This document shows, piece by piece, positions 23,694 to 32,664 of a stretch of 64,000 nucleotides of DNA. Origin of the DNA: Flavobacterium frigidarium DSM 17623 (GTDB taxonomy: Bacteria > Bacteroidota > Bacteroidia > Flavobacteriales > Flavobacteriaceae); contig NZ_AUDO01000001.1 in assembly GCF_000425505.1 (NCBI RefSeq), positions 1-64,000 on the forward strand, in the 5' to 3' direction. The notes under the pieces are model-generated. The model had not been told where the DNA came from. It worked only from the letters and a program-made list of their open reading frames with translations, and ran no database searches. Positions within the stretch are counted from its first letter, which is position 1. Each line of letters begins with the position of its first letter. Made by a program: the position numbers and the translations under genes.

Positions 23694-23746
23694 ATTGAAT
23701 AGTTTGGCATAAATTTTGCGTTATATTATTTAACTAAATAGTTCAG

Positions 23747-23764
23747 CAAAACTAACTATTTTTG
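23747..23764. promoter_or_regulatory. Divergent promoters of proS and the lipoprotein gene
   Basis: On the minus strand TAGTTTTG (23747-23754) and on the plus strand TATTTTTG (23757-23764) both match TAnnTTTG and lie two bases apart. They serve proS (leftward) and the lipoprotein at 23795 (rightward). With start sites about 20 bases apart, the two polymerases should compete. Confidence 0.55.
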
Positions 23765-23794
23765 TAATGTGCAACAATAAAAAAACCTAGAGAT

Positions 23795-24868
23795 ATGAAA
23801 ACTAATATTTTTTCATCTAAAAATAGCATCTTATACACCACTATTGGAATAATAAGCCTTTTGATGACAGCCTGCGGGTCTTATCAAAATAGCTCTTATT
23901 ATGACAATGACGGTATCTACGGTGGTACAGCGGTGAATACAGCAGAGAGACCTTACCAAAGTAATTATGACGACCGATATATTAGCAATAATTCTAACAA
24001 TAATCAAAGCAATTATTATAGCGATTATTTCAGTTCACTTCAAAATGGCAATCAATCGACTGAAATTTTTACCGACATTGATAATTATAATAATTACGAT
24101 GACGATATAGATAATGAAAATGTAGCTCAAAATTATGCGGGTTGGGGTGATAATAGTACTAGTACTACAATCCAACTTAACAACTACGGATATGGAGGCG
24201 GTTACGGTGGGTACGGATTAGGTTATTCGAATTTTGGCTTTGGATACAACAATTTTGGATACAATAATTTCGGTTGGAACAACAACGGTTGGGGAAATTA
24301 CGGATGGAATAATTTTGGTTGGAGCAATCCATACTATGGATACCGTTACAATACTATAGGTTTTTACAATCCCTATTATTCAAATTTTTACAATCCATAC
24401 TTTAACAATTACGGATACAATAATTACAGCAGAGCACGTTATAATAACAGAACGTATTCTTACAATTCAAGCCGCAGGGGGTCATCAGATAGAAACACTA
24501 TTAGTACAACAAGAAATGGCTATTCTACAAATCGAGTGAGCAGTGGTAGAAATAACAATACTGATTTTAGAAGACCTACCAGCTCTAATTCTAATAATAC
24601 ATTTTCAAGAAGAAATTCTCAAAATGGGACGTATAGCCAACCGGTAAGATCAAATTCTAACACAATTAATACTAGAAGGCAATCCACAAATAGCAGATCA
24701 TACACACCTAGCACTACTAATAGAAATAGTAATTATTCTAGAAATGAAAATTCTAGCAGACCTAATTCATCAAGTTATTCGACGGGTTCAAGTAGTCGTT
24801 CTAGTTCCTCAGGAAATTCAGGAGGCTCAAGATCTAGTGGTGGTAGCTCTAGAAGAGGTGGCAATTAA
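23795..24868 (+). CDS. Low-complexity Asn/Tyr/Gly/Ser-rich lipoprotein
   Basis: A 357-residue protein with a lipoprotein signal (ITTIGIISLLMTACGS; lipidated cysteine about C27). After it come an Asn/Asp/Tyr-rich part and a central block of about 60 residues with imperfect repeats of the type NNFGWNN and GYGGYG. A long Ser/Asn/Arg/Thr tail ends in SSRRGGN. No catalytic domain is visible. The basic Ser-rich tail and aromatic Gly/Asn repeats suggest a surface-exposed, disordered, perhaps adhesive or matrix-binding protein; this is inference. The OmpP1-like gene follows 39 bases downstream and is probably co-transcribed. Confidence 0.85.
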   Translation: MKTNIFSSKNSILYTTIGIISLLMTACGSYQNSSYYDNDGIYGGTAVNTAERPYQSNYDDRYISNNSNNNQSNYYSDYFSSLQNGNQSTEIFTDIDNYNNYDDDIDNENVAQNYAGWGDNSTSTTIQLNNYGYGGGYGGYGLGYSNFGFGYNNFGYNNFGWNNNGWGNYGWNNFGWSNPYYGYRYNTIGFYNPYYSNFYNPYFNNYGYNNYSRARYNNRTYSYNSSRRGSSDRNTISTTRNGYSTNRVSSGRNNNTDFRRPTSSNSNNTFSRRNSQNGTYSQPVRSNSNTINTRRQSTNSRSYTPSTTNRNSNYSRNENSSRPNSSSYSTGSSSRSSSSGNSGGSRSSGGSSRRGGN

Positions 24869-24907
24869 TTTTAAGCATTTATACAACAACTTATTAGTAG
24901 ACAAAAA

Positions 24908-26413
24908 ATGAAAAAATATATTTTTATATTCTTAACTGGTCTTTCTTTTTCTGCCGTGCAGGCACAAGAAATTCGTGATGCTTTGAGATACTCTCAAGAT
25001 AATTTAAATGGTACAGCAAGATATAGAGCAATGAGCGGGGCTTTTGGAGCTTTAGGTGGAGACTTATCTTCATTAAATGTCAATCCTGCAGGTTCTGCTA
25101 TATTCTTGAACAATCAGTTTGGTGTTACTTTGAATAACGTAAGCAACAAGAATGATTCAGATTATTTTGGAAATAAAACAACTGAAAAAGACAACAACTT
25201 CAATATTAATCAAGCTGGGGGAGTTTTTGTTTTTAACAATCAAAGAACCAACAGTAATTGGAAGAAATTTAGTATTGGCGTAAATTACGAAAATGCTAAC
25301 AATTTCAACAATTCCACTTATTCTGCAGGTACTAATACCACAAATTCAATTGATGGTTATTTCTTGAGCTACGCTGACGGGGTCCCTTTACAAGTATTAG
25401 AAGATAATAGTTATCGAAATCTAAACAATAATGATCAACAAGCTTATTTAGGTTACAATGCCTACATAATCAATCCTGCCAGTAATGATCAAAATGAGAC
25501 ATTATACAACTCTAATGTTCCTGGTGGTGGAAGCTTTTACCAGCAAAATGCTGAAAGATCTGAAGGGTATAATGGAAAACTATCTTTTAACGCAGCTACT
25601 TCCTATAAAGACAAATTATTTATAGGATTGAATTTAAACTCACATTTTACAGACTATAGAAGATTCTCTAGTTTTTACGAAATCAATGATGCCCCTCTGT
25701 CAACTGATTACACCATTACAGATGTACGCTTTGATAATGAATTGTATACTTATGGATCAGGGTTCTCTTTTCAATTAGGTGCCATTGCAAAAGTAACAAA
25801 TGAATTACGTGCAGGTTTAGCCTATGAATCTCCTACTTGGTATCGACTGAATGACGAATTCACTCAAGATTTATTCACAACTACTAGCAGTTCTACTGGG
25901 CCTGATAGAGGTAACCCATTAGCAGATCCTAAAATAACAAATGTTTATGATGTGTATAAATTGCAAACACCTAGTAAAGTTACGGGGAGTTTAGCTTACA
26001 TCTTTGGAAAGTCAGGATTGATTAGTGTAGACTATGCAATCAAGGATTATAGCAAAACTAAATTTAAACCTGAGAACGACGCTTATTATACCTCGCTTAA
26101 TAATTCAATGGGAGACCTTCTAGACAACACCTCTGAATTGCGAATAGGTGCTGAATACAAAATAAAAGAACTTAGTTTGAGAGCAGGATATCGCTATGAG
26201 CAAAGTCCGTATAAAAATGAATCTACAATAGGTGATTTAACTGGCTATTCTGGAGGATTAGGATATAATTTTGGTTCTACAAAAGTAGATTTATCTTATG
26301 CTTACGCAGAGAGAAGTACACAACAAGGTTTCTTCACACAAGGTTTTACTGATGGAGCCAATATTAATAACATATCAAATAATGTGTCATTAACATTTTT
26401 ATTCGAATTGTAA
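24908..26413 (+). CDS. OmpP1/FadL-like outer membrane transport protein
   Basis: A 501-residue predicted beta-barrel with signal peptide (MKKYIFIFLTGLSFSAVQAQ). The N-terminal segment RDALRYSQDNLNGTARYRAMSGAFGALGGDLSSLNVNPAGSAIF has the NPAG-type motif of FadL/TodX family barrels that move hydrophobic compounds across the outer membrane. Alternating hydrophobic strands continue to the C-terminus, which ends in a strand with terminal aromatic and leucine residues (VSLTFLFEL). The substrate is unknown. It follows the low-complexity lipoprotein and ends at a terminator (26435-26467). Confidence 0.88.
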   Translation: MKKYIFIFLTGLSFSAVQAQEIRDALRYSQDNLNGTARYRAMSGAFGALGGDLSSLNVNPAGSAIFLNNQFGVTLNNVSNKNDSDYFGNKTTEKDNNFNINQAGGVFVFNNQRTNSNWKKFSIGVNYENANNFNNSTYSAGTNTTNSIDGYFLSYADGVPLQVLEDNSYRNLNNNDQQAYLGYNAYIINPASNDQNETLYNSNVPGGGSFYQQNAERSEGYNGKLSFNAATSYKDKLFIGLNLNSHFTDYRRFSSFYEINDAPLSTDYTITDVRFDNELYTYGSGFSFQLGAIAKVTNELRAGLAYESPTWYRLNDEFTQDLFTTTSSSTGPDRGNPLADPKITNVYDVYKLQTPSKVTGSLAYIFGKSGLISVDYAIKDYSKTKFKPENDAYYTSLNNSMGDLLDNTSELRIGAEYKIKELSLRAGYRYEQSPYKNESTIGDLTGYSGGLGYNFGSTKVDLSYAYAERSTQQGFFTQGFTDGANINNISNNVSLTFLFEL

Positions 26414-26434
26414 TAATTTACGATTCCTACTATT

Positions 26435-26467
26435 AAACCGTATCGCGATATTAAAGCTATACGGTTT
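26435..26467 (+). terminator. Terminator after the OmpP1-like gene
   Basis: AAACCGTAT and ATACGGTTT form a 9-bp stem followed by a run of T. It is immediately followed by the dispersed stem-loop repeat copy C. Confidence 0.8.
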
Positions 26468-26472
26468 TTTTT

Positions 26473-26549
26473 AGCCCTGATGGTAGCGGCATCCTTTTTC
26501 TAGCTTTGTTTTGCTAGAAAAAGATACAGCGTACAGCAGGATTAGCTTC
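26473..26549. repeat. Dispersed stem-loop repeat, copy C
   Basis: Starts AGCCCTGATGGTAGCGGC and ends CAGCGTACAGCAGGATTAGC, closely matching copy A at 439-529. The central arms CTTTTTCTAGC and GCTAGAAAAAG are perfect complements. It lies between the terminator of the OmpP1-like gene and the rimO promoter. Confidence 0.75.
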
Positions 26550-26590
26550 ATAAAAATAGGAATCTTTTACATTACCCGAAATAAAAATTG

Positions 26591-26598
26591 TAATTTTG
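26591..26598 (+). promoter_or_regulatory. rimO promoter -7 box
   Basis: TAATTTTG followed by CACTCC matches the Bacteroidota -7 consensus and lies 20 bases before the rimO start codon. Confidence 0.6.
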
Positions 26599-26617
26599 CA
26601 CTCCAATTTACAAATCT

Positions 26618-27931
26618 ATGAGAACCAAGTCTTTAAAAAAGAACAAAATCAACGTGATCACTCTTGGGTGTTCAAAAAACATATACGACAGTGAAGTATT
26701 AATGGGTCAACTTCGTGCAAACGGAAAAGAGGTTGAACATGAGGCTCCTGCTGATAAAGAGGGAAATATAATTGTTATAAATACCTGTGGATTTATTGAT
26801 AACGCTAAAGCGGAATCAGTAAATATGATTCTGGAATATGCAGACAAGAAAGAAAAAGGATTAGTTGACAAAGTTTTTGTGACTGGATGTTTATCTGAAA
26901 GATATAGACCTGATTTAGAAAAAGAGATTCCTAATGTGGATCAATTTTTTGGAACTACTGAATTGCCTCAATTATTAAAAGCTCTTGGAGCAGATTATAA
27001 GCATGAATTATTAGGAGAGCGCTTGACTACTACTCCTAAAAATTATGCGTATTTGAAAATTGCTGAAGGTTGCGATAGACCGTGTAGTTTTTGTGCGATT
27101 CCTTTAATGAGAGGAAAACACGTTTCTCAACCAATTGAAAAATTAGTAAAAGAAGCAGAAGGATTAGCTAGAGATGGTGTGAAAGAATTGATTTTGATTG
27201 CACAGGATTTAACATATTACGGTCTTGATATCTACAAAAAACGTAATCTTGCTGAACTTCTTGAAGCGCTAGTAAAAGTAGAAGGAATCGAATGGATTCG
27301 CTTGCACTACGCCTTCCCTACTGGTTTCCCAATGGATGTTCTGGATTTAATGAATCGCGAACCTAAAATTTGTAATTACATTGATATTCCTTTACAACAT
27401 ATTTCTGACTCTGTATTAAAATCAATGCGTCGTGGAACTACTCAGGAGAAAACGACTAAACTTTTAAGAGACTTTCGTGAAAAAGTACCGGGAATGGCCA
27501 TTCGTACTACATTGATTGTAGGTTATCCTGGAGAAACTCAAGAAGACTTTAATATTCTTAAAGACTGGGTACAAGAAATGAAGTTTGACAGAATGGGATG
27601 TTTTGCTTATTCTCATGAAGAAAATACGCATGCTTATCTACTTGAAGATGATGTTCCAGATGATGTTAAACAAGCAAGAGCTAATGAGATAATGGAATTA
27701 CAATCTCAGATTTCATGGGATTTAAACCAAGAAAAAATTGGTCAAGTTTTTAAATGTATCATTGATCGTAAAGAAGGTGGTCATTTTGTAGGAAGAACAG
27801 AATTTGATAGTCCTGATGTAGATAACGAAGTTTTAATTGATGCTTCAAAACATTATTTAAAAACAGCTGATTTTGCTATGATTAGAATTACTGAAGCAAC
27901 AGAATTTGATTTATACGGAGAGCCAGTTTAA
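26618..27931 (+). CDS. rimO: Ribosomal protein S12 methylthiotransferase
   Basis: A radical SAM enzyme that adds a methylthio group to a conserved aspartate of ribosomal protein S12. The 437-residue protein has the N-terminal UPF0004 domain (ITLGCSKNIYDSEVLMGQL, with further cysteines in INTCGF and VTGCLSERY) binding one Fe-S cluster. The radical SAM motif CDRPCSFC (about 149-156) binds the second. A C-terminal TRAM domain (about 370-437) follows. The CSKNIYDSE and IAEGCDRPCSFCAIP wording distinguishes RimO from the tRNA enzyme MiaB. It is a single gene with its own promoter. Confidence 0.95.
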   Translation: MRTKSLKKNKINVITLGCSKNIYDSEVLMGQLRANGKEVEHEAPADKEGNIIVINTCGFIDNAKAESVNMILEYADKKEKGLVDKVFVTGCLSERYRPDLEKEIPNVDQFFGTTELPQLLKALGADYKHELLGERLTTTPKNYAYLKIAEGCDRPCSFCAIPLMRGKHVSQPIEKLVKEAEGLARDGVKELILIAQDLTYYGLDIYKKRNLAELLEALVKVEGIEWIRLHYAFPTGFPMDVLDLMNREPKICNYIDIPLQHISDSVLKSMRRGTTQEKTTKLLRDFREKVPGMAIRTTLIVGYPGETQEDFNILKDWVQEMKFDRMGCFAYSHEENTHAYLLEDDVPDDVKQARANEIMELQSQISWDLNQEKIGQVFKCIIDRKEGGHFVGRTEFDSPDVDNEVLIDASKHYLKTADFAMIRITEATEFDLYGEPV

Positions 27932-27973
27932 AGAATATTTTTAATTTTTATACCTCTAATTAAAATAACTACT

Positions 27974-28438
27974 ATGAAAACAGTTCAAGCAGCATTTGTT
28001 TATTTTTTATTATTAAGTTTTAGTACAATGTCAGCCCAATACGGCAACAACGGATATGGTAATAATGGTTATGGCAACAATGGATACGGCCGTGGAAACA
28101 GCATGAATCAAATGAGCCAAAACAGAGAACCTCAAAAGCCTGAGGAAATACCTGTAGAAGTGACTGTTGCCAAAATAATGGAAAGAATGACACCTTCGCT
28201 AGAACTGGATGCCCTTCAAGAAATAGCGGTTGCAAATGTTATTACTGAAAGCATTAGATCGCAAGGAATTTTAATGAAAGACGATAGTAATCAAGAACAA
28301 AAACTAAAAGAATTTCAAGCACTCTCTGAAACAACAGACAGAAAAATAAAAGAGTTCTTGAATGCTGATCAAATTGAGAAGTACAAAGCAATGAAAGATG
28401 ATCGTACATCTCCAAAAAAGAAGAAAAGAAAAAAGTAG
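27974..28438 (+). CDS. Small secreted protein with NNGYG repeats
   Basis: A 154-residue protein with signal peptide (MKTVQAAFVYFLLLSFSTMSAQ), then about four GNNGYG-type units (residues 23-40). A helical region of about 100 residues follows (EVTVAKIMERMTPSLELDALQEIAVANVITESIRSQG...), ending in a Lys-rich tail. The helical part resembles periplasmic Spy/CpxP-like or DUF-type sensor proteins in length and pattern, but I cannot assign a family. It is 42 bases after rimO and 16 bases before the amidase, so it is probably in the same transcript. Confidence 0.75.
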   Translation: MKTVQAAFVYFLLLSFSTMSAQYGNNGYGNNGYGNNGYGRGNSMNQMSQNREPQKPEEIPVEVTVAKIMERMTPSLELDALQEIAVANVITESIRSQGILMKDDSNQEQKLKEFQALSETTDRKIKEFLNADQIEKYKAMKDDRTSPKKKKRKK

Positions 28439-28454
28439 TCAACTAGGTTATCAC

Positions 28455-29357
28455 ATGAAAAAACATTTATATTTTTTAGCTATTGTTAGCACGATTGTAT
28501 CGTGTTCTCCAAATCCTTATAAGGGAAGCGAAGCAGAATACAATTCTAAGTTAAAAACATACACGGAGACAATCTCTAATAAGGTTCCTACAGAACTTCC
28601 AGCAGTTTCTAAAAGCACCATTAGTATCGATAGTTCGTATTCGAAACAATTATATACGTTTAAAGATAGCCTGAATAACGTTGCAGCTAGTTCTGCTGAT
28701 AATAATAGAAACGTGAAATGGATTGGAACAGTGAATTTTAATTTACGAAAACCCAATTTTATCATCTTGCATCATACCGCTCAAGACTCTACTGCTCAAA
28801 CGGTGCGCACATTCACGCTGAGTAGAACACAAGTTAGCGCACATTATATTATTGATGACAACGGGGAAGTTATTCAAATGCTAAACGACTATCTACGAGC
28901 TTGGCACGCGGGATCAGGAAGCTGGGGTAAAGTTACTGATATCAATTCTTCATCTATAGGTATCGAACTTGATAATAACGGTAAAGAACCATTCTCTGAA
29001 AGCCAAATAAGTAGCTTAATGGCTTTATTAAATAGACTTACAAAAGAATACAAGATACCTAAGCAAAACATCATAGGTCATTCAGATATTGCTCCAAGTC
29101 GCAAACAAGATCCCAGTGCCTTTTTCCCTTGGAAAACATTAGCTGATAACGGATTTGGAGTTTGGTATGACGAAATTATGGAAGATGCTCCATTAAATTT
29201 CAACCCAGAATTAGCCCTAAGAATTATAGGATATAACACAAAAAATTTAGGGTCAGCTGTATCAGCATTTAAGTTACATTACATGCAAAGAGATGTAAAT
29301 TCAGTATTAGATCAAAATACAATCAATACAATCTATGCTGTTTATAAAAAGCAATAG
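28455..29357 (+). CDS. N-acetylmuramoyl-L-alanine amidase, lipoprotein
   Basis: Cleaves the amide bond between muramic acid and the stem peptide of peptidoglycan. The start at 28455 gives a lipoprotein signal (MKKHLYFLAIVSTIVSCSPN, lipid cysteine about C17); an open frame from 28398 would hide it inside the upstream gene. The Amidase_2 domain shows zinc ligands in FIILHHTAQDST and in IIGHSDIAPSRKQDPSAFFPW, and SSIGIELDNNG. A C-terminal region (about 225-300) resembles a peptidoglycan-binding domain. The 300-residue protein is probably attached in the outer membrane facing the periplasm. It ends at a terminator. Confidence 0.92.
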   Translation: MKKHLYFLAIVSTIVSCSPNPYKGSEAEYNSKLKTYTETISNKVPTELPAVSKSTISIDSSYSKQLYTFKDSLNNVAASSADNNRNVKWIGTVNFNLRKPNFIILHHTAQDSTAQTVRTFTLSRTQVSAHYIIDDNGEVIQMLNDYLRAWHAGSGSWGKVTDINSSSIGIELDNNGKEPFSESQISSLMALLNRLTKEYKIPKQNIIGHSDIAPSRKQDPSAFFPWKTLADNGFGVWYDEIMEDAPLNFNPELALRIIGYNTKNLGSAVSAFKLHYMQRDVNSVLDQNTINTIYAVYKKQ

Positions 29358-29373
29358 TTAACGCATCACATAA

Positions 29374-29409
29374 AAAAGGGAGTTTTCATTTATTTGAAGA
29401 CTCCCTTTT
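29374..29409 (+). terminator. Terminator after the amidase gene
   Basis: An AAAAGGGAGT / ACTCCCTTTT stem with A- and T-runs, just after the amidase stop codon. Confidence 0.85.
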
Positions 29410-29449
29410 TTTATTCAATAGAATCAAAACTGAAACAAGCATAAAAAAA

Positions 29450-29481
29450 AACTGCCATCATACAAAGTACTCTGGCAGTTA
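29450..29481 (-). terminator. Terminator of the porin-like gene
   Basis: AACTGCCA and TGGCAGTT form a stem with A-runs on both sides. It serves the leftward gene that stops at 29557. Confidence 0.75.
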
Positions 29482-29556
29482 AAAAAAAAATATAGGGGGA
29501 ATAATAATCTTCTATAAATACAAGCTGTATTTACATATATATTTTAATCGAAATTA

Positions 29557-30570
29557 TTAGAATCCGTATACAACACCTACTGCAAATTGAGCGGCATTTT
29601 TAGTAGCTAATAAATCAGAGTCTACAAATACCTCATCTGAAGCATTGTCTAATCTAAGCTCTGGAATAATTGTTAGTCCGCCTGCTTTTAAATTTGCAGA
29701 CAATGTAAAAGCAGTGAATGAAGTATCTCCTGACCCCTCTTTATAATCAAAATATTCACCTCTAAGACCCAATCCAAAATTCTCAGTAATTGCATAAGAT
29801 GGATATAACGCAGCTCCTGTATATCCTACATCTCCTTCATTAGAATAATCTGCAGCGTTTAATCCTAGTTTGAATTTATCTGAAACTTGAAAAGAAGCTG
29901 TCAAATCTACAATTGTTCCACTTACTGAACCATCCATGAAATTCAAGTAAGCACTTAATTTATCTGTTGGCGTGAACGAAAGCTGTGCTCCTACAGCGTT
30001 CAATCCTTTTAAAGAATCTGCTGTATAGGCATTCCACGCATCATTAAAAGCACCTACCATAATACCTACTTTGTCTGATATCGCATAATTAACTTTCACT
30101 CCAGCATTTTGAAATGGTCCGTTAGTAAATAAGTATGACGTTGAATAATTGTAGTTTCCTAAAGGAGAAATTACTTCATATCCTATAAATGTCCCCATGA
30201 ATCCAGCCGTGAAACTTAATTTATCAGTAGCTGCATACGTGGCATAAAGGTTTTGAATGTGAAATGAGTTAGCTCCCAATTCATCATAAGTTCCATCTGA
30301 GTTTAAAATAGATTGAAATTGACCTCTTGGACCAAAAGATATTTCTCCTACGAATGACGCTTTTCCTGTTGTTTTCTTTAAAGCTATATCTATCATACCT
30401 AATGAGACTGAATTTTGATCAGATGCAAAACTTGTAGGTATATTAGCTGTTTTTGAAAAATCATATTTATAATAAAGATCTCCAGATCCCGAAATTTCTA
30501 ATGGTGAATTTTGTGCGAACGATGCATTGGCAGCAAACACCAGTGCAATCAAGATTAATCCTTTTTTCAT
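29557..30570 (-). CDS. Porin-like outer membrane beta-barrel
   Basis: A 337-residue protein with a cleavable signal peptide (MKKGLILIALVFAANASFAQ). Regularly alternating strands (LEISGSGDLYYKYDFSK; GKASFVGEISFGPRGQ; KFKLGLNAADYSN) end in a terminal phenylalanine strand (AAQFAVGVVYGF), as in barrels inserted by BamA. It resembles the Bacteroidota porin family (DUF1597-like, OmpL-like); the transported compound is unknown. It is monocistronic with a long gene-free upstream region. Confidence 0.85.
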   Translation of the reverse strand: MKKGLILIALVFAANASFAQNSPLEISGSGDLYYKYDFSKTANIPTSFASDQNSVSLGMIDIALKKTTGKASFVGEISFGPRGQFQSILNSDGTYDELGANSFHIQNLYATYAATDKLSFTAGFMGTFIGYEVISPLGNYNYSTSYLFTNGPFQNAGVKVNYAISDKVGIMVGAFNDAWNAYTADSLKGLNAVGAQLSFTPTDKLSAYLNFMDGSVSGTIVDLTASFQVSDKFKLGLNAADYSNEGDVGYTGAALYPSYAITENFGLGLRGEYFDYKEGSGDTSFTAFTLSANLKAGGLTIIPELRLDNASDEVFVDSDLLATKNAAQFAVGVVYGF

Positions 30571-31068
30571 GTATAATCGTATTGGTTATTTCTTTGGTTT
30601 TGGTTGGTTACGTAAAACAGCTGTAAAAAATCTTTTTTTCAAAAGATAAAACTTGACGAGAGCTCTTCGTTTTGTCCTAATTTACAGCAGGAATACGGTA
30701 CGAATTTATTAACATTTATCAAGTAACAATAAATTTCGAGTAACAAAAGAACTCGTTTTTTGAATAATTATCGATTTGAAATAAACAGACTTCAAAAAAC
30801 ATTATTTCTCAATTTTCGACTACTAAATTTAAATTAAATTCATCGCTGATTTTTAGATTAATGCGGAAAAAGTATTAAAATCATCAGCAACCCCTACATT
30901 AAATCAGTGATAACCCATAAAAAAACTCAAATAAACAAAGACCACCCTATGGTTTAATAGGGGTTAAGCAAAATATAATTGTTTTTAAAATTTTACATTT
31001 AGATCAAAATCATTTATAGATTAATCAGCAATCACAGCTTCAAACTCTTTACGATATCTTTATAACTA
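30571..31068. other. Gene-free upstream region of the porin-like gene
   Basis: About 500 AT-rich bases without a supported gene. The part next to the porin start should hold its promoter and leader; a repeated GGTTnnTTnnTTTGG pattern (30582-30610) is visible there. I see no other structure. Confidence 0.6.
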
Positions 31069-31096
31069 AAAAAGCCAGCTACGAGAGCTGGCTTTT
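31069..31096. terminator. Terminator of the carboxylase operon
   Basis: AAAAGCCAGCT and AGCTGGCTTTT form an 11-bp perfect stem, able to work in both directions, 24 bases beyond the stop codon at 31120. Confidence 0.85.
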
Positions 31097-31119
31097 TTAG
31101 TTACAGTAAAATATATAAT

Positions 31120-32661
31120 TTACAAAGGAATATTTCCGTGTTTTCTATTAGGAGTGACACTTACTTTATTCTCGAGCATACTAAATGCTTTTATTAATTT
31201 TCTTCTCGTATCCTGCGGTAAAATTACTTCATCTACAAAACCTCTTTGAGCTGCAGTATACGGGTTTGCAAAAAGAGTAGCATACTCAGTTTCTTTTTCT
31301 AATAATTTCGCAGCAGAGTCTTCTGCTTCACTTATTTCTTTTTTAAAGATTATTTCTGATGCTCCTTTTGCGCCCATTACGGCGATTTCAGCACTAGGCC
31401 AAGCAAAATTCATATCAGCTCCTATGTGTTTTGAGTTCATTACATCATAGGCACCTCCATATGCCTTCCTAGTAATTACTGTAATTCTAGGAACAGTGGC
31501 TTCACTTAGAGCGTAAAGTAATTTGGCCCCATGAACGATTATCCCATTCCACTCTTGATCTGTACCCGGTAAAAATCCGGGAACATCTACTAACACCAGC
31601 AGCGGTATATTAAAAGCATCACAAAAACGAGTGAATCGGGCCGCCTTAATAGAGCTATTTACATCAAGAACTCCCGCGAGATATAAAGGTTGGTTAGCTA
31701 CTATACCAATACTCCTACCTCCTATCCTAGCAAAACCAACTAAAATATTCTCAGCAAAATTTTTATGGATTTCATAAAAAGAGTCCTCATCAATGATTCC
31801 GCTGATAACCTCATGCATATCATAAGGCTTATTGGGGTTATTAGGAATTATTGTTGCTAATTTTTCTCTTACCTCATCATTCAGTTGATAGGGTAACTTT
31901 TTAGTAACTTCCTTATTGCTTTGAGGCAAATAACTAAGTAAACGCTTTAAATCTTCTAAGCACTCTATATCATTGCTCGAAGTTATGTGCGCTACACCAG
32001 ACTTAGTCGAATGTGTGCTTGCTCCACCTAATTCTTCTGAAGTAACTGTTTCGTTAGTTACCGTTTTTACGACATTAGGCCCCGTAACAAACATATAACT
32101 TGTATCTTCAACCATCATGGTAAAATCAGTCATGGCTGGTGAATAAACAGCTCCACCTGCGCAGGGTCCCATTATTGCTGAAATTTGAGGTATCACCCCA
32201 GATGCTTGCACGTTTCTAAAGAAAATATCTGCATAACCACCTAACGATCGTACACCTTCCTGAATACGTGCCCCACCCGAATCATTAAGACCAATCATAG
32301 GTGCACCCATTTTTACGGCCATGTCCATGACTTTACAAATCTTTTCAGCATGCGTTTCTGACAGCGCACCTCCAAATACTGTAAAATCTTGCGCAAAGAT
32401 ATATACTAGTCTTCCGTTTATGGTTCCGTAACCTGTTATAACACCATCACCGTTATAAATTTCTTTATCCATTCCAAAATCGGTGGTACGATGCGTAACT
32501 AGCATTCCAATCTCTTCAAACGAACCTTCATCCATTAAGTAAGTCACACGTTCTCGTGCTGTTAACTTTTTTTTCTCGTGTTGTTTGGCTATACGTTTTT
32601 CTCCTCCACCTAAATGAGCTTTGGCAATCTTATCGTTTAATATATCTATCTTAGAGTCCAT
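31120..32661 (-). CDS. Acyl-CoA carboxylase carboxyltransferase subunit
   Basis: Transfers the carboxyl group from biotin to an acyl-CoA, most likely propionyl-CoA. The 513-residue length and motifs ([22 protein letters not shown] at the start; [72 protein letters not shown]) are those of the PccB/MmdA family. It is the last gene of a leftward operon with biotin carboxylase (3 bases between) and biotin carrier protein. Propionyl-CoA or methylmalonyl-CoA specificity cannot be settled from sequence alone, but no membrane-bound decarboxylase subunits are adjacent, which favours a carboxylase. Confidence 0.93.
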   Translation of the reverse strand: MDSKIDILNDKIAKAHLGGGEKRIAKQHEKKKLTARERVTYLMDEGSFEEIGMLVTHRTTDFGMDKEIYNGDGVITGYGTINGRLVYIFAQDFTVFGGALSETHAEKICKVMDMAVKMGAPMIGLNDSGGARIQEGVRSLGGYADIFFRNVQASGVIPQISAIMGPCAGGAVYSPAMTDFTMMVEDTSYMFVTGPNVVKTVTNETVTSEELGGASTHSTKSGVAHITSSNDIECLEDLKRLLSYLPQSNKEVTKKLPYQLNDEVREKLATIIPNNPNKPYDMHEVISGIIDEDSFYEIHKNFAENILVGFARIGGRSIGIVANQPLYLAGVLDVNSSIKAARFTRFCDAFNIPLLVLVDVPGFLPGTDQEWNGIIVHGAKLLYALSEATVPRITVITRKAYGGAYDVMNSKHIGADMNFAWPSAEIAVMGAKGASEIIFKKEISEAEDSAAKLLEKETEYATLFANPYTAAQRGFVDEVILPQDTRRKLIKAFSMLENKVSVTPNRKHGNIPL

Positions 32662-32664
32662 AGT

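Noticed and set aside
28398..28454. N-terminal extension of the amidase
   Set aside because: It overlaps the upstream gene and would bury the lipoprotein signal that begins at 28455.
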